Shown: positions 1-7,699, numbered from the stretch's first letter. The stretch: DNA of 13,858 nucleotides from UBA4661 sp002405405 (GCA_036847245.1 DAIUAL010000080.1:1-13858); one strand, 5' to 3'. Numbers and translations: made by a program. Notes: generated from the letters alone by a model not told the origin.

Positions 1-701
1 GAGCACGATTCATTGTCAATCACCGAGTACCACGATTTCTCCATCATAAAAAAGGTATCCCCTATACCAATACCTATAGCTCCGCCTGAGGCACCTTCGC
101 CAATAATTACATTGAGTACCGGTACGCGCAAACGTGCAAGGAGTTTCAAGTTGCGAGCAATTGCCTCGGCTTGCCCGCGCTCCTCGGCACCAATCCCCGG
201 ATATGCGCCCGGAGTGTCAAGCAAGCATACTACCGGACGGCGAAATTTTTCTGCCATTTGGAATAGTCGATATGCTTTACGATACCCGTCCGGATCAGGC
301 ATACCGAAATTACGAAGAAGGTTCTGCTTTGTATCGCGTCCTTTTTGGTGTCCAACGACCATAACGGGCTGGTTATCTAGGGTTGCCCAGCCACCGACAA
401 TAGCAGGATCATCGCGAAATGCACGATCACCATGCAATTCCATGAAGTTTTCAAACATGCCATTAACATAATCAAGAGTGTAAGGTCGTTGCGGGTGGCG
501 CGCCAACTGTACTCTCTGCCAGCGGGTGAGATTGGCATAGACTTCGCCGCGAAGCTGTTCTACGCGACTTTCTAAACGATCAATATCGCCGGCAAGACCG
601 ATCGCGCCTGTCATTGAGCGCATTTCGTCAATCTTGGCTTCTAATTCCACGATAGGTTTCTCAAAATCTAAAACAAAGCGAGTGGGTTGTTTTTGTGCCA
701 T
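1..701 (-). CDS. accA: Acetyl-CoA carboxylase carboxyltransferase subunit alpha (3' end cut by window)
   Basis: This is the alpha subunit of the carboxyltransferase that moves the carboxyl group from carboxybiotin to acetyl-CoA to make malonyl-CoA, the first committed step of fatty acid synthesis, working in the cytoplasm with AccD. The visible 233 residues begin MAQKQPTRFVLDFEKPI at an ATG (699-701) and contain the family hallmarks: an N-terminal helical region with LDYVNGMFENFMELHGDR, then VGHQKGRDTK, the loop LLDTPGAYPGIGAEERGQAE, and near residues 200-207 the oxyanion-hole stretch GEGASGGA, followed by YSVIDNES at the edge. The usual family length is about 320 residues, so roughly the last quarter lies outside the window. 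No convincing ribosome binding site precedes the ATG; the leader is strongly pyrimidine-rich on the coding strand. The gene follows the glycosyltransferase fusion on the same strand after 239 bases and probably has its own promoter. Identification is very secure. Confidence 0.97.
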   Translation of the reverse strand, partial: MAQKQPTRFVLDFEKPIVELEAKIDEMRSMTGAIGLAGDIDRLESRVEQLRGEVYANLTRWQRVQLARHPQRPYTLDYVNGMFENFMELHGDRAFRDDPAIVGGWATLDNQPVMVVGHQKGRDTKQNLLRNFGMPDPDGYRKAYRLFQMAEKFRRPVVCLLDTPGAYPGIGAEERGQAEAIARNLKLLARLRVPVLNVIIGEGASGGAIGIGIGDTFFMMEKSWYSVIDNESC

Positions 702-730
702 ACAAGAAAAATGGGCAGAGTCGCACCCAA

Positions 731-775
731 GGAAAAATCAAAAAACAAAAAGAAGAAGTCAAAAAAGAAAAGAAT
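731..775. other. Pyrimidine-rich leader of accA within a gene-free spacer (702-940)
   Basis: On the plus strand this stretch is almost all A and G, so the accA transcript would carry a U/C-rich tract about 30-75 bases upstream of its start codon. The rest of the 239-base spacer shows no believable gene, and I found no clear hairpin terminator after the upstream gene (stop at 941-943). Such U-rich leaders can help initiation where Shine-Dalgarno pairing is weak, but that role here is inference from composition only. Confidence 0.35.
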
Positions 776-940
776 ACAGACAAATAGATGCCAGCAAGAA
801 CGATGAAAAAGAACCTTGCAAAATGCTCTTGAGTTTGAGCGTATTATGTCGTGTCGTTCTATTCTGATTTTTTGTTACTATGCCCGCCTGCCAAAAGAGT
901 TATGTGCAAAAGAGGGTCACAGAGAGTATAATAGTGCTGC

Positions 941-3121
941 TTAACGACGGAAGAATGTTTTAGCTAATATTTCGATGTCAAACCACAGAGAGTATGAGCG
1001 TGCGTAATAATCATTGAGCCGTTGTATTGCCTGTATCGAAAGCTGTTCCGGTGAATGTATGTGCACAAGCCCTGTTAATCCTATTTTCCCCGGAGTTTGA
1101 TTGTAAAAATGCTCTTGTTCGCCTGTGAAATGCACGAAATTATTTTGTAATGACGTTGTATCCTTGTGTTTCTTCTGCTGTGTTGCTGTGATGAACGGCT
1201 CCGTCGAATACAAACCGACTATGCTGTACAAACCTCGAAGAACTCCTGCGACCGCTTTGATAAATGCGCGCGCATCTGTAAAATGATGCGAACGTGCAGT
1301 ACGATGGGTAAACGCGAAGCGCAAATATATTACGGGAATTCCGATTGACAAAAGCAAAAGCGCAATGACAATATCAAAACATCGTTTTACAAAGCGATTT
1401 TGTACAAGGAGGATATTATATTGTTGAATGGCTCCCATACCACTGAAGCGATCTTCGATACGTGCGGCAACAATATCGTCATACTTATCGGCAAATCGAT
1501 ATTGTGTTGTACCACTCACGGCAGCAATCCATTGCAAGTAGGTACTGCGTGGCAGTGTATGATCGGTAATAATCATTTCATCGATATCATATCCGGAGGC
1601 AAGAGAAGTTAAAAACTCCGCTCCCCCAATAATAGGTACATGCTCGACAACATCAGCCGGTATACATGATGTGTCGTCATGAGGTGCAGCAAGAATACCG
1701 ACAAACTCTATCTCCGACGTTGTCGGGGAAAATTCTTCGGATTGCGTGGAGGCAAGAAGTGCGTCGGTAGCTTGCAAACGCAATGCTTCCATGATGGCAA
1801 GAGTTGCGGGATTTGCTCCGACAAAAGCAATACGTTTGCGACCTGCGCTACCGTATTGACCCCGTGCTGACAACAATAATCGTGTCAGGGCTGTTAAGAT
1901 AACACTGATACCGATCGTCATCAAGACGACACCACGACTAAAGGCGAAAGACTTGAAGAAATATGTCAATGAGGACAGTACAAAAAAGCAAATCATCAAA
2001 CCTGAAAATGCACGTCGCACCGAAGGCGGTTGAGCCGAAGAATATTCACCCGCCATAAGCAGTGAGAGTGTACTAACCATAGGTGCAACAATGAAGACCG
2101 TAGGATAGGCATATTCAGGAAAAGCAAACCAAGCATGTTTCCAAATGTATTGTGCAATCATGAGCGCAGTGCAAACCGAGATTGTATCGAACGCGATCAT
2201 CATTACTGTACGCCGATAGCGTTCGATATATGCGATAAATGAGCGCAGGAGGATGCCAAGGTGAAGCAGAATCAAGAAAAAACGTGATTCTGCAAAATGC
2301 TTGCGTGCGAAAATTTCCATTGCCTCGTAGAACACTTTCACTTCACGCAGATTACTTCGTCGCGTGCTCTCGCCTTTATAGTGAATTACAGATGTTGTGT
2401 GCACATAATGGATTTCCCAGCCCGCAGATTTGATTCGATAGCAGAGATCTAAGTCTTCTCCATACATAAAGAAGTCAGGGTCAAAGCCATGTGTTTGCTC
2501 AAGTACTTCATGCCGCATGAGCATGAAAGCACCCATAAGCGCATCGACAGCATAGGTTTCATTTTCACTGCGAAATGTTTGATTGTATTGTCCGAAGAGT
2601 GGCGACCGCGGAAAGAGTGATTGTAAGCCGCTCAGTTTGGTAAACGATGCCCATGGTGAAGGGAAGCCGCGCCGACATGCCAATTGAAATGAACCATCGG
2701 CATTGAGCAATTTACATCCGCTTGCACCGACCTGCGGATGCGAGTCCATATAGTCGATCATCACGGCAAGCGATTCTTCGCCGACAAGAGTGTCAGGATT
2801 CAAGCACAATATGTATCGACCTCGTGCTTGCTCAAAGCCAAGATTATTCGCTTTCCCGAAGCCGAGATTCGTTGGTACTGCAATAAAGTTCACTTCTGGA
2901 AAATACGGTTGCAGATATTCCACGGAGCCATCGTGAGAGCAGTTGTCCACGACGATGATCTCACCACGCAAAGGGTGTCCGCTTGCCAAGCGATGTTCCA
3001 ATGCTTTGCGAAGCGACTGTAAACAATGAAAAAGATAATCGCGTACATTGTAATTCACAATGACAATCGATAGGTCAAGCGGATATAGTCGTTCGGCATT
3101 GCTTGTTGGAGATGATGCCAT
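941..3121 (-). CDS. GT2 glycosyltransferase fused to a polyprenyl-phosphate sugar transferase-like membrane domain
   Basis: A 726-residue protein with two parts. Residues 15-260 are a family 2 glycosyltransferase of the rhamnosyltransferase type: SIVIVNYN (18-25), VVDNCSHDGS (57-66), the metal-binding LNPDT (107-111) and GEDLDLCYRIKSAGW (221-235). Residues 281-420 hold about five membrane segments, and 428-550 look like the Rossmann-like domain of polyprenyl glycosylphosphotransferases (RKRIAFVGANPAT). Residues 578-601 (VKRCFDIVIALLLLSIGIPV) match the membrane hairpin that opens the bacterial sugar transferase domain, and the end keeps PGKIGLTGLVHI (677-688) and DYYARSYSLWFDIEILAKT. The segment between, which normally carries the catalytic Asp-Glu and the LDELPQ region, is missing. 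It probably acts at the inner membrane in surface glycan assembly. The start is the ATG at 3119-3121; an upstream TTG at 3217 would add 32 unlikely residues. It diverges from the 3346-9198 operon. The GT2 assignment is firm; activity of the second half is doubtful. Confidence 0.85.
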   Translation of the reverse strand: MASSPTSNAERLYPLDLSIVIVNYNVRDYLFHCLQSLRKALEHRLASGHPLRGEIIVVDNCSHDGSVEYLQPYFPEVNFIAVPTNLGFGKANNLGFEQARGRYILCLNPDTLVGEESLAVMIDYMDSHPQVGASGCKLLNADGSFQLACRRGFPSPWASFTKLSGLQSLFPRSPLFGQYNQTFRSENETYAVDALMGAFMLMRHEVLEQTHGFDPDFFMYGEDLDLCYRIKSAGWEIHYVHTTSVIHYKGESTRRSNLREVKVFYEAMEIFARKHFAESRFFLILLHLGILLRSFIAYIERYRRTVMMIAFDTISVCTALMIAQYIWKHAWFAFPEYAYPTVFIVAPMVSTLSLLMAGEYSSAQPPSVRRAFSGLMICFFVLSSLTYFFKSFAFSRGVVLMTIGISVILTALTRLLLSARGQYGSAGRKRIAFVGANPATLAIMEALRLQATDALLASTQSEEFSPTTSEIEFVGILAAPHDDTSCIPADVVEHVPIIGGAEFLTSLASGYDIDEMIITDHTLPRSTYLQWIAAVSGTTQYRFADKYDDIVAARIEDRFSGMGAIQQYNILLVQNRFVKRCFDIVIALLLLSIGIPVIYLRFAFTHRTARSHHFTDARAFIKAVAGVLRGLYSIVGLYSTEPFITATQQKKHKDTTSLQNNFVHFTGEQEHFYNQTPGKIGLTGLVHIHSPEQLSIQAIQRLNDYYARSYSLWFDIEILAKTFFRR

Positions 3122-3250
3122 ACTATTGGGTAGTAGATGGGTATCGCCAATGGCAGAAGATTCGCTCTGAGGACTATAGAAAAATGGTGTTGTACGCACG
3201 AGAATAGGGCAAGACAATCAAAAAACTTCAGGACACACCAAGTGTATTTT

Positions 3251-3272
3251 GTTGGGAATGTATCATTCCAAC
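3251..3272. repeat. Inverted repeat in the divergent intergenic region
   Basis: GTTGGGAATG and CATTCCAAC form a 9-base-pair stem with one bulged G around the three-base spacer TAT. It lies between the two divergent transcription units, directly at the expected initiation point of the leftward candidate promoter at 3278-3285. It could be an operator, or a hairpin at the 5' end of the leftward transcript. The base pairing is visible; the role is inference. Confidence 0.4.
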
Positions 3273-3277
3273 GCGAG

Positions 3278-3285
3278 CAAAGTTA
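3278..3285 (-). promoter_or_regulatory. Candidate leftward -7 element (TAACTTTG) for the glycosyltransferase fusion
   Basis: On the minus strand the bases read TAACTTTG, an exact match to the TAnnTTTG -7 element described for Bacteroidota sigma factors. A T-rich TTTTC lies about 17-20 bases further upstream, a poor copy of the TTTG -33 element. Transcription would begin near 3271, giving a leader of about 150 bases before the ATG at 3121. An eight-base match can occur by chance. Confidence 0.35.
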
Positions 3286-3290
3286 GCATT

Positions 3291-3324
3291 TTTGTAACTT
3301 GAAAATTCTCTTTGGTTATACTTT
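3291..3324 (+). promoter_or_regulatory. Candidate rightward promoter for the envelope operon
   Basis: TTTG/TTGTAA at 3291-3297 and TATACT at 3317-3322 resemble -35/-33 and -10 boxes with a spacing of about 19 bases, followed by the ATG of the first operon gene at 3346. The TATACT box also runs into TACTTTC, a partial TAnnTTTG. This is the only plausible signal in the short space before a seven-gene rightward run, but the match is weak. Confidence 0.3.
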
Positions 3325-3345
3325 CTCTCATGGTGGAAATAATCT

Positions 3346-4101
3346 ATGCTCCGTTCTCAGTATGGCAAGCAGTCGTGTGCAGTAATTCGTTCTGCTCAAT
3401 ATTTTCTTCTCGTTCTCGCATTGTTCCTTTCTACATTATCATGGAGCATAGCGCAAAATCAGTCTTCACAGCAACAATCAACCGACGAAGATGAAGAGGA
3501 AGAAATTGTGCATCCTTATCCGAAAAAGTTCGGTGTAGGATTTGTCTTGGGTTCAAATACTATTGTTGAAGTACTTGCCGATCGTGGCGATGCGGCATTT
3601 GACGGTTTGTTTGCATGGGGGTTTGCCGGGATATGGTATGTTACTGATCATCTCGCACTTGAAGCAAGTTTTGTTCGTGCTGTCAATAATGCCGTAACAG
3701 TTGCTTCCGGTTCGCGTCCTATACCGCAAACACAAGCGAACACACACCGCACGATTGATATCAATCTGCAATACACACCCAATCCATATAATCGTGTGAA
3801 TTTCTTTTTTGGTGTTGGTGTGTCATTGATTGAAAATAATTACTATCCCTTCAATAGCAGTGCGGTAAACCAAAATAATACCGGCATTAATGGAGCCATC
3901 GGCTTGCGAGCCAATATCGATACACCATTCGGGATTATCGTTCCAACAGCAGAATGGCGTGTGTCGGGAGTATTTCAAGCATCGATGGTACAAGAAAACT
4001 TGCTTTTTGGCAACTCGAACAATCCTACACAGCTGATTGAAAAATCGGGGCAGTTCTTTTCGATTCCTCGCTTGACATTGTCATTTTGTCCGAAGTTGTA
4101 A
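3346..4101 (+). CDS. Putative outer-membrane beta-barrel protein with signal peptide
   Basis: A 251-residue exported protein of no named family that I can assign. Residues 1-37 form a signal peptide (basic start, hydrophobic core AQYFLLVLALFLSTLSWS, likely cleavage after SIAQ), followed by a Gln/Ser stretch and an acidic linker DEDEEEE (47-53). The remainder alternates polar and hydrophobic residues with many aromatic and Gly residues, for example FGVGFVLGS, VNFFFGVGVSL, INGAIGLRANI and IPRLTLSF at the end, as in small eight-stranded outer-membrane barrels (OmpA/OmpW-like fold). It opens the rightward operon, 21 bases ahead of a glycosyltransferase gene. A second, unrelated-looking barrel protein is encoded at 6975-7634. 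Localisation is fairly safe; function is unknown. Confidence 0.7.
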   Translation: MLRSQYGKQSCAVIRSAQYFLLVLALFLSTLSWSIAQNQSSQQQSTDEDEEEEIVHPYPKKFGVGFVLGSNTIVEVLADRGDAAFDGLFAWGFAGIWYVTDHLALEASFVRAVNNAVTVASGSRPIPQTQANTHRTIDINLQYTPNPYNRVNFFFGVGVSLIENNYYPFNSSAVNQNNTGINGAIGLRANIDTPFGIIVPTAEWRVSGVFQASMVQENLLFGNSNNPTQLIEKSGQFFSIPRLTLSFCPKL

Positions 4102-4122
4102 GAGCGTAGAGAGAGTAAATAC

Positions 4123-4938
4123 ATGAAGATTTCCGTCATCACAGCAGTTTATAATTGTGCCGATCATATTGCTGATTGTATCCGCTCCGTTGCACATCAA
4201 GTGCTTCCGGAGGGGGTGAGCATAGAACACATTGTGATTGACGGCAACTCTACCGATGGTACGCAAGAGATTGTCCGAAGTTTTGGCGCGGCAGTAGCAG
4301 TCTTTGTTTCGGAACGTGATGGTGGTGTCTATTTTGCTATGAATAAAGGGATGGAACGTGCTACCGGTGATATTGTTGCATTCTTAAATGCCGATGACAT
4401 GTATGCACATCCCCATGTGCTACAGTCGGTGGTGAAGGCATTCTACGAGAACCCATCAGCTGACGCAGTTTATGCCGATGCACTCTTCGTTGAGCGCGAC
4501 AATCCGCAGGCGGTATTCCGTTTTTGGAAAGCAAAGGCTATGTATCCCCGCTACTTTGAGGATGGAGAAATTCCTCATCATCTGACACTGTTTATGCGCA
4601 GAGAAGTTCTGCAAAAAACGGGGTTGATTCACACAGCGTTCCGCGTTTCAGCAGATTATGATCTTATCTTTCGATTTTTTAGGGTAGCAGGTGGACGGGG
4701 ACAGTATGTCAATGATCTTTGGACAGTGCAACGCTTGGGTGGCATTTCTAATCGTAGCGTTCGCAATGTTTTGCATGTCAATTTCGATATTCTTGGTTCT
4801 TGGTGGCGTAATTGTTTTGGTTTTCCACTGCTGACGCTCTTTGTGTATCGTCCTATCAAAAAGCTCCAACAAATTAAGTCTTCTCATCATATTCCACCAC
4901 GCTATGCACACTATCTTGCGACACTTTTTTCGTGGTAA
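4123..4938 (+). CDS. Glycosyltransferase family 2 (WcaA/WcaE-like)
   Basis: A 271-residue cytoplasmic glycosyltransferase that should move a sugar from a nucleotide donor to a growing glycan. The GT-A fold is plain: MKISVITAVYNCADHI at the start, VIDGNSTDGT (38-47), the SERDGGVYFAMNKGMERATG stretch (63-82) typical of colanic-acid type enzymes, the metal-binding NADD (89-92), and FRVSADYDLIFRFF in the second half, which is the usual acceptor-side motif. The C-terminal tail is basic and aromatic (WWRNCFGFPLL onward) and may sit on the membrane. The ATG at 4123 is preceded by AGAGAGAG, a weak Shine-Dalgarno site. Its 3' end overlaps the start of the next gene by 35 bases. Donor and acceptor cannot be told from the sequence. 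Confidence 0.9.
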   Translation: MKISVITAVYNCADHIADCIRSVAHQVLPEGVSIEHIVIDGNSTDGTQEIVRSFGAAVAVFVSERDGGVYFAMNKGMERATGDIVAFLNADDMYAHPHVLQSVVKAFYENPSADAVYADALFVERDNPQAVFRFWKAKAMYPRYFEDGEIPHHLTLFMRREVLQKTGLIHTAFRVSADYDLIFRFFRVAGGRGQYVNDLWTVQRLGGISNRSVRNVLHVNFDILGSWWRNCFGFPLLTLFVYRPIKKLQQIKSSHHIPPRYAHYLATLFSW

Positions 4939-5725
4939 GACCAAGGAGGTACTCTGCCTTTTACTTTGTGCAAGTATCATAGAAGGGTGTGCTTCTGTCC
5001 GTAATCAACAGATTACCTCAGGTATCGAAGCACGCATGCAGTTTGGTTATCCCGAGCCAAGTGTATTGCCTATGCCAACTGCTTTGTGGGCAACCTATTA
5101 CCATATATGGCATGCCAAAGATACCGCACAAGGTGTTGCCTTGCTGACGAAAAAAGGTACAGCACTTGGTATAACACTTTCACCGCGTGATTGGTGTATG
5201 AGCGGTCTTGAGGGTACGGTGCGCGTTACGAGATCAGATGGTTCTGTAGCGGTCTATAACTATGATGGACGGGGTGATTCCGTGCAAGTTGATTGCACAC
5301 CATACTTTAACAAAGGATCGTTGATCAACCCAACTGCCATTGGTAAATCACGTTGGCGTATAGCGCGAGGAGAATTCGGCGATGGTGTTGGTTCACTGTT
5401 GCTTGTACCCTACAGAAGTATCGCTACTGATCGTGCAGTAATACCCACCGGTACGATTGTGTACATCCCCTCGGCACGTGGTGTACGAATTACTCTGCCC
5501 TCCGGTAAACAAATTGAACATGATGGTTATTTCTATGCTTCGGATGTTGGTGGTGCGATCAAGGCAAATCATATTGATGTTTTCACGGGTATTGCTACAC
5601 AAAATCCTTTTGCCTTTATTTCCAGTAAATCATCACAAACATTTTCGGCATATATCCTCGATTCCACTTCAGTGCCGACATCTGTCTTGAGCGATCTGCG
5701 TACGTTACATACCATATCACGATGA
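4904..5725 (+). CDS. 3D-domain (MltA C-terminal-like) lipoprotein, possible peptidoglycan lytic enzyme
   Basis: A 273-residue predicted lipoprotein. After a basic start, the hydrophobic run VLCLLLCASIIEG leads to Cys29, an acceptable though not classical lipobox. Residues about 170-230 match the 3D domain, named for three aspartates and shared with the lytic transglycosylase MltA and Gram-positive resuscitation-factor-like enzymes: D176 followed by VIPTGTIVYIP, then ASDVGGAIKANHIDVF with D214 and D225. The N-terminal 140 residues are not a family I recognise. By family knowledge it may cleave or bind peptidoglycan in the periplasm. The ATG at 4904 lies inside the preceding glycosyltransferase gene; an in-frame TTG at 4841 would put extra residues before the signal peptide and is rejected. 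The stop overlaps the next start as ATGA. The 3D call is solid; enzymatic activity is inferred. Confidence 0.8.
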   Translation: MHTILRHFFRGKTKEVLCLLLCASIIEGCASVRNQQITSGIEARMQFGYPEPSVLPMPTALWATYYHIWHAKDTAQGVALLTKKGTALGITLSPRDWCMSGLEGTVRVTRSDGSVAVYNYDGRGDSVQVDCTPYFNKGSLINPTAIGKSRWRIARGEFGDGVGSLLLVPYRSIATDRAVIPTGTIVYIPSARGVRITLPSGKQIEHDGYFYASDVGGAIKANHIDVFTGIATQNPFAFISSKSSQTFSAYILDSTSVPTSVLSDLRTLHTISR

Positions 5726-6975
5726 ATATGATGATGTCTTCAGGTAGCCATAGAAATATTGTGTGTGCAGGGAGAGTATTCATGCTCCTATGTATGATGC
5801 TATACTGCTCGGTACATCTTTTTGCCCAAGCATCGATTCCCCTGCCTTTTAACTATGCCGATTCTATCGGTCAGAATGTATGTTATCGTGTGGAAACAGT
5901 ACAAGAGCGCTTTCTGAGTGATATTCCCTCGCATGAAGAAACAATGAATTTCCATGAGTATACACTCTTCGCTTTTTTACAACGTCACGCCTATCCGAGC
6001 GAATTACTCGCATACAGACAGAATTCTACTGAGCAAAAAAGTGAAGCGAAACGATCTGATGAGTGGATTCCCGCCGGTGACTTTGTTTATGCAGGTGATA
6101 TGCGCTATACACTTAATGGCAAACCTGCTCGACGTATCACTAGTATCGATCCGCTGACAGCATCGATTGTTGGTGCATTCTATGCGGGTGCAGTGGTGGG
6201 TTTGCACATCAATCAGCGCAATGCGTGGTGGAGTGGCGAGCGCGGACCGCTTCATGCACAAGAAGATTGGACATCAGCACTGCAGGTGGACAAAGTTGGT
6301 CATGCCTTTGGCGGATACTACATGTCATATATGATTGGCGAATTTTTAATGGGCACAGGGTTCAGTTGGGAAACTGCAACACAACTTGGTGCGGGCTTGG
6401 GTTTTTTGTACCAATTTTATGTTGAAATTGAAGACGGCTATTCTAAAGCATGGGGTTTTAGCCCTTCGGACATTTATGCAAACACCGCGGGAGCCATGTT
6501 TTTTTTAGCACAGCACTATGTACCATTTCTTCAATACTTTACACCCAAGTGGCAATACACACCTTCGCAGTGGCTCGGAAAACCGCAAATCGTGCGACCA
6601 AGTACTTTTATTGACGATTACAATAGCACAACAGTATGGCTTTCGGCAGATGTGTATAATCTTTTGCCCAAGGAAGCACAAGCATATTGGCCCAAATGGT
6701 TAGGAATTGCTGTGGGGTATGGTGGGGATGCAATTGATGCGAACCCGGACCCGAATGGTCCTCCCGATGCTCTCTCTCGCAGACGGGTCATTGTAGGTCT
6801 TGACATCAATATCGTGCGACTGCTACCCGATGGCGGATGGTTTTGGAATTGGTTGCGACAATCGCTCAATATGGCAGTCAAGCTACCGGCTCCTGCAATA
6901 GAATTTTCTTCAACCGGCACACGCGGCTATTTGTTGTATCCTTTCAGCATTAGTATTAGCGGAGTACGATTCTGA
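5722..6975 (+). CDS. DUF2279 (YfiM-like) exported protein
   Basis: A 417-residue exported protein. A signal peptide occupies residues 1-36 (FMLLCMMLYCSVHLFAQA). Residues 140-270 carry the DUF2279 pattern: SIVGAFYAGAVVGLHINQRN, WWSG, then DKVGHAFGGYYMSYMIGE (190-207), YVEIEDGYSKAWGFSPSD (233-250) and IYANTAGAMFFL. The DKxGH and EIxDG residues are the conserved core of this family of predicted periplasmic proteins, whose biochemical role is unknown to me. The last 140 residues (GVDINIVRLL-like strands, ending in SISISGVRF) look beta-rich and suggest outer-membrane association. The start overlaps the previous stop (ATGA) and the stop TGA shares one base with the next ATG, so the three genes are very likely translationally coupled. 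The role in this operon is inferred to be in the envelope only. Confidence 0.8.
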   Translation: MNMMMSSGSHRNIVCAGRVFMLLCMMLYCSVHLFAQASIPLPFNYADSIGQNVCYRVETVQERFLSDIPSHEETMNFHEYTLFAFLQRHAYPSELLAYRQNSTEQKSEAKRSDEWIPAGDFVYAGDMRYTLNGKPARRITSIDPLTASIVGAFYAGAVVGLHINQRNAWWSGERGPLHAQEDWTSALQVDKVGHAFGGYYMSYMIGEFLMGTGFSWETATQLGAGLGFLYQFYVEIEDGYSKAWGFSPSDIYANTAGAMFFLAQHYVPFLQYFTPKWQYTPSQWLGKPQIVRPSTFIDDYNSTTVWLSADVYNLLPKEAQAYWPKWLGIAVGYGGDAIDANPDPNGPPDALSRRRVIVGLDINIVRLLPDGGWFWNWLRQSLNMAVKLPAPAIEFSSTGTRGYLLYPFSISISGVRF

Positions 6976-7634
6976 TGAAGAGAATAGTCGGGAGCAATAG
7001 AGTTGATCGTAAGGCATGGCAAAAGTGGCGGCATGTTGTATTGTATGGGGTATGCGTTTTCATCGGCGTTATAGTCAATGTGAGTACCATATTTGCACAA
7101 TTAACTCATGCAGCTTTTTTTCAACCGATGCTGAAATCAACTGCTATGGTGGGGCAATCAACTATATTTGGTGGAGCACGTTTTGGATGGGTCATGGGTA
7201 ATGACATTCACAAATTTGTTGTTGGTGCATCATATCATGCTATGCTGAATACAGTACCCAGCAACCTGCCACCAACACTGACACCGCGTGGTTTACTCTC
7301 ACCGGATCTTCATTCTAACTATGGAGGATTGGAAATTGAGTATATTCATCGTGTGATGCCTTTGTGGGACTTCAGCGTTGGAGTCATGCTTGCCGGTGCC
7401 GGAACAACCTTAGCAATCAAAGAAGATATTCCGAATAAACCAGTGTACTTTAGTCAGAATTGGAATTATTGGGAGCCGCATATCGGTGTGCAATACGCTC
7501 TCACGACATGGTGTAAAGCAGACATACAGTGTTCATATCGTTTTGTATCGGGTACAGGTAATCATTACACGATTACCGCTGACAACCTTCAGGCTTGGGC
7601 TGTGAGCATTGGTGTTCGTTTCGGACGCTATTAG
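6975..7634 (+). CDS. Putative small outer-membrane beta-barrel protein
   Basis: A 219-residue exported protein I cannot place in a named family. It starts with a basic segment and a hydrophobic helix (VVLYGVCVFIGVIVNVSTIF) with likely cleavage after FAQ near residue 42. The mature part has repeated amphipathic strands such as FGGARFGWVMG, HKFVVGASYHAML, LEIEYIHRVMPLWDFSVGVML, PHIGVQYALTTWCKADIQCSYRF and WAVSIGVRFGRY, ending in an aromatic residue as is common for outer-membrane barrels. The ATG (6975-6977) shares a base with the stop of the preceding gene, so it is coupled to the DUF2279 protein, and the two may work together in the outer membrane. The next gene follows after 65 bases. Confidence 0.7.
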   Translation: MKRIVGSNRVDRKAWQKWRHVVLYGVCVFIGVIVNVSTIFAQLTHAAFFQPMLKSTAMVGQSTIFGGARFGWVMGNDIHKFVVGASYHAMLNTVPSNLPPTLTPRGLLSPDLHSNYGGLEIEYIHRVMPLWDFSVGVMLAGAGTTLAIKEDIPNKPVYFSQNWNYWEPHIGVQYALTTWCKADIQCSYRFVSGTGNHYTITADNLQAWAVSIGVRFGRY

Positions 7635-7699
7635 CAGAGTATCTCATTATCACATCGTCGGATACGATAAGTTTATCTCCTAACAGAATCAACGATAAT

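Noticed and set aside
13..471. 152-codon open frame on the plus strand opposite accA
   Set aside because: Antisense to a well-conserved accA reading frame; Pro/Ser/Arg-rich shadow translation.
927..932. TATAAT on the plus strand
   Set aside because: It points into the 3' end of a leftward gene with no rightward gene behind it, and no matching -35 box is seen.
3122..3217. N-terminal extension of the glycosyltransferase fusion from a TTG at 3217
   Set aside because: It adds 32 residues with no GT2 similarity, uses a TTG, and would run over the divergent spacer; the ATG at 3121 places the conserved GT2 start normally.
4943..4950. Perfect Shine-Dalgarno-like AAGGAGGT
   Set aside because: No in-frame start codon follows at a useful distance; it lies within the codons for the lipoprotein signal peptide and is probably chance.
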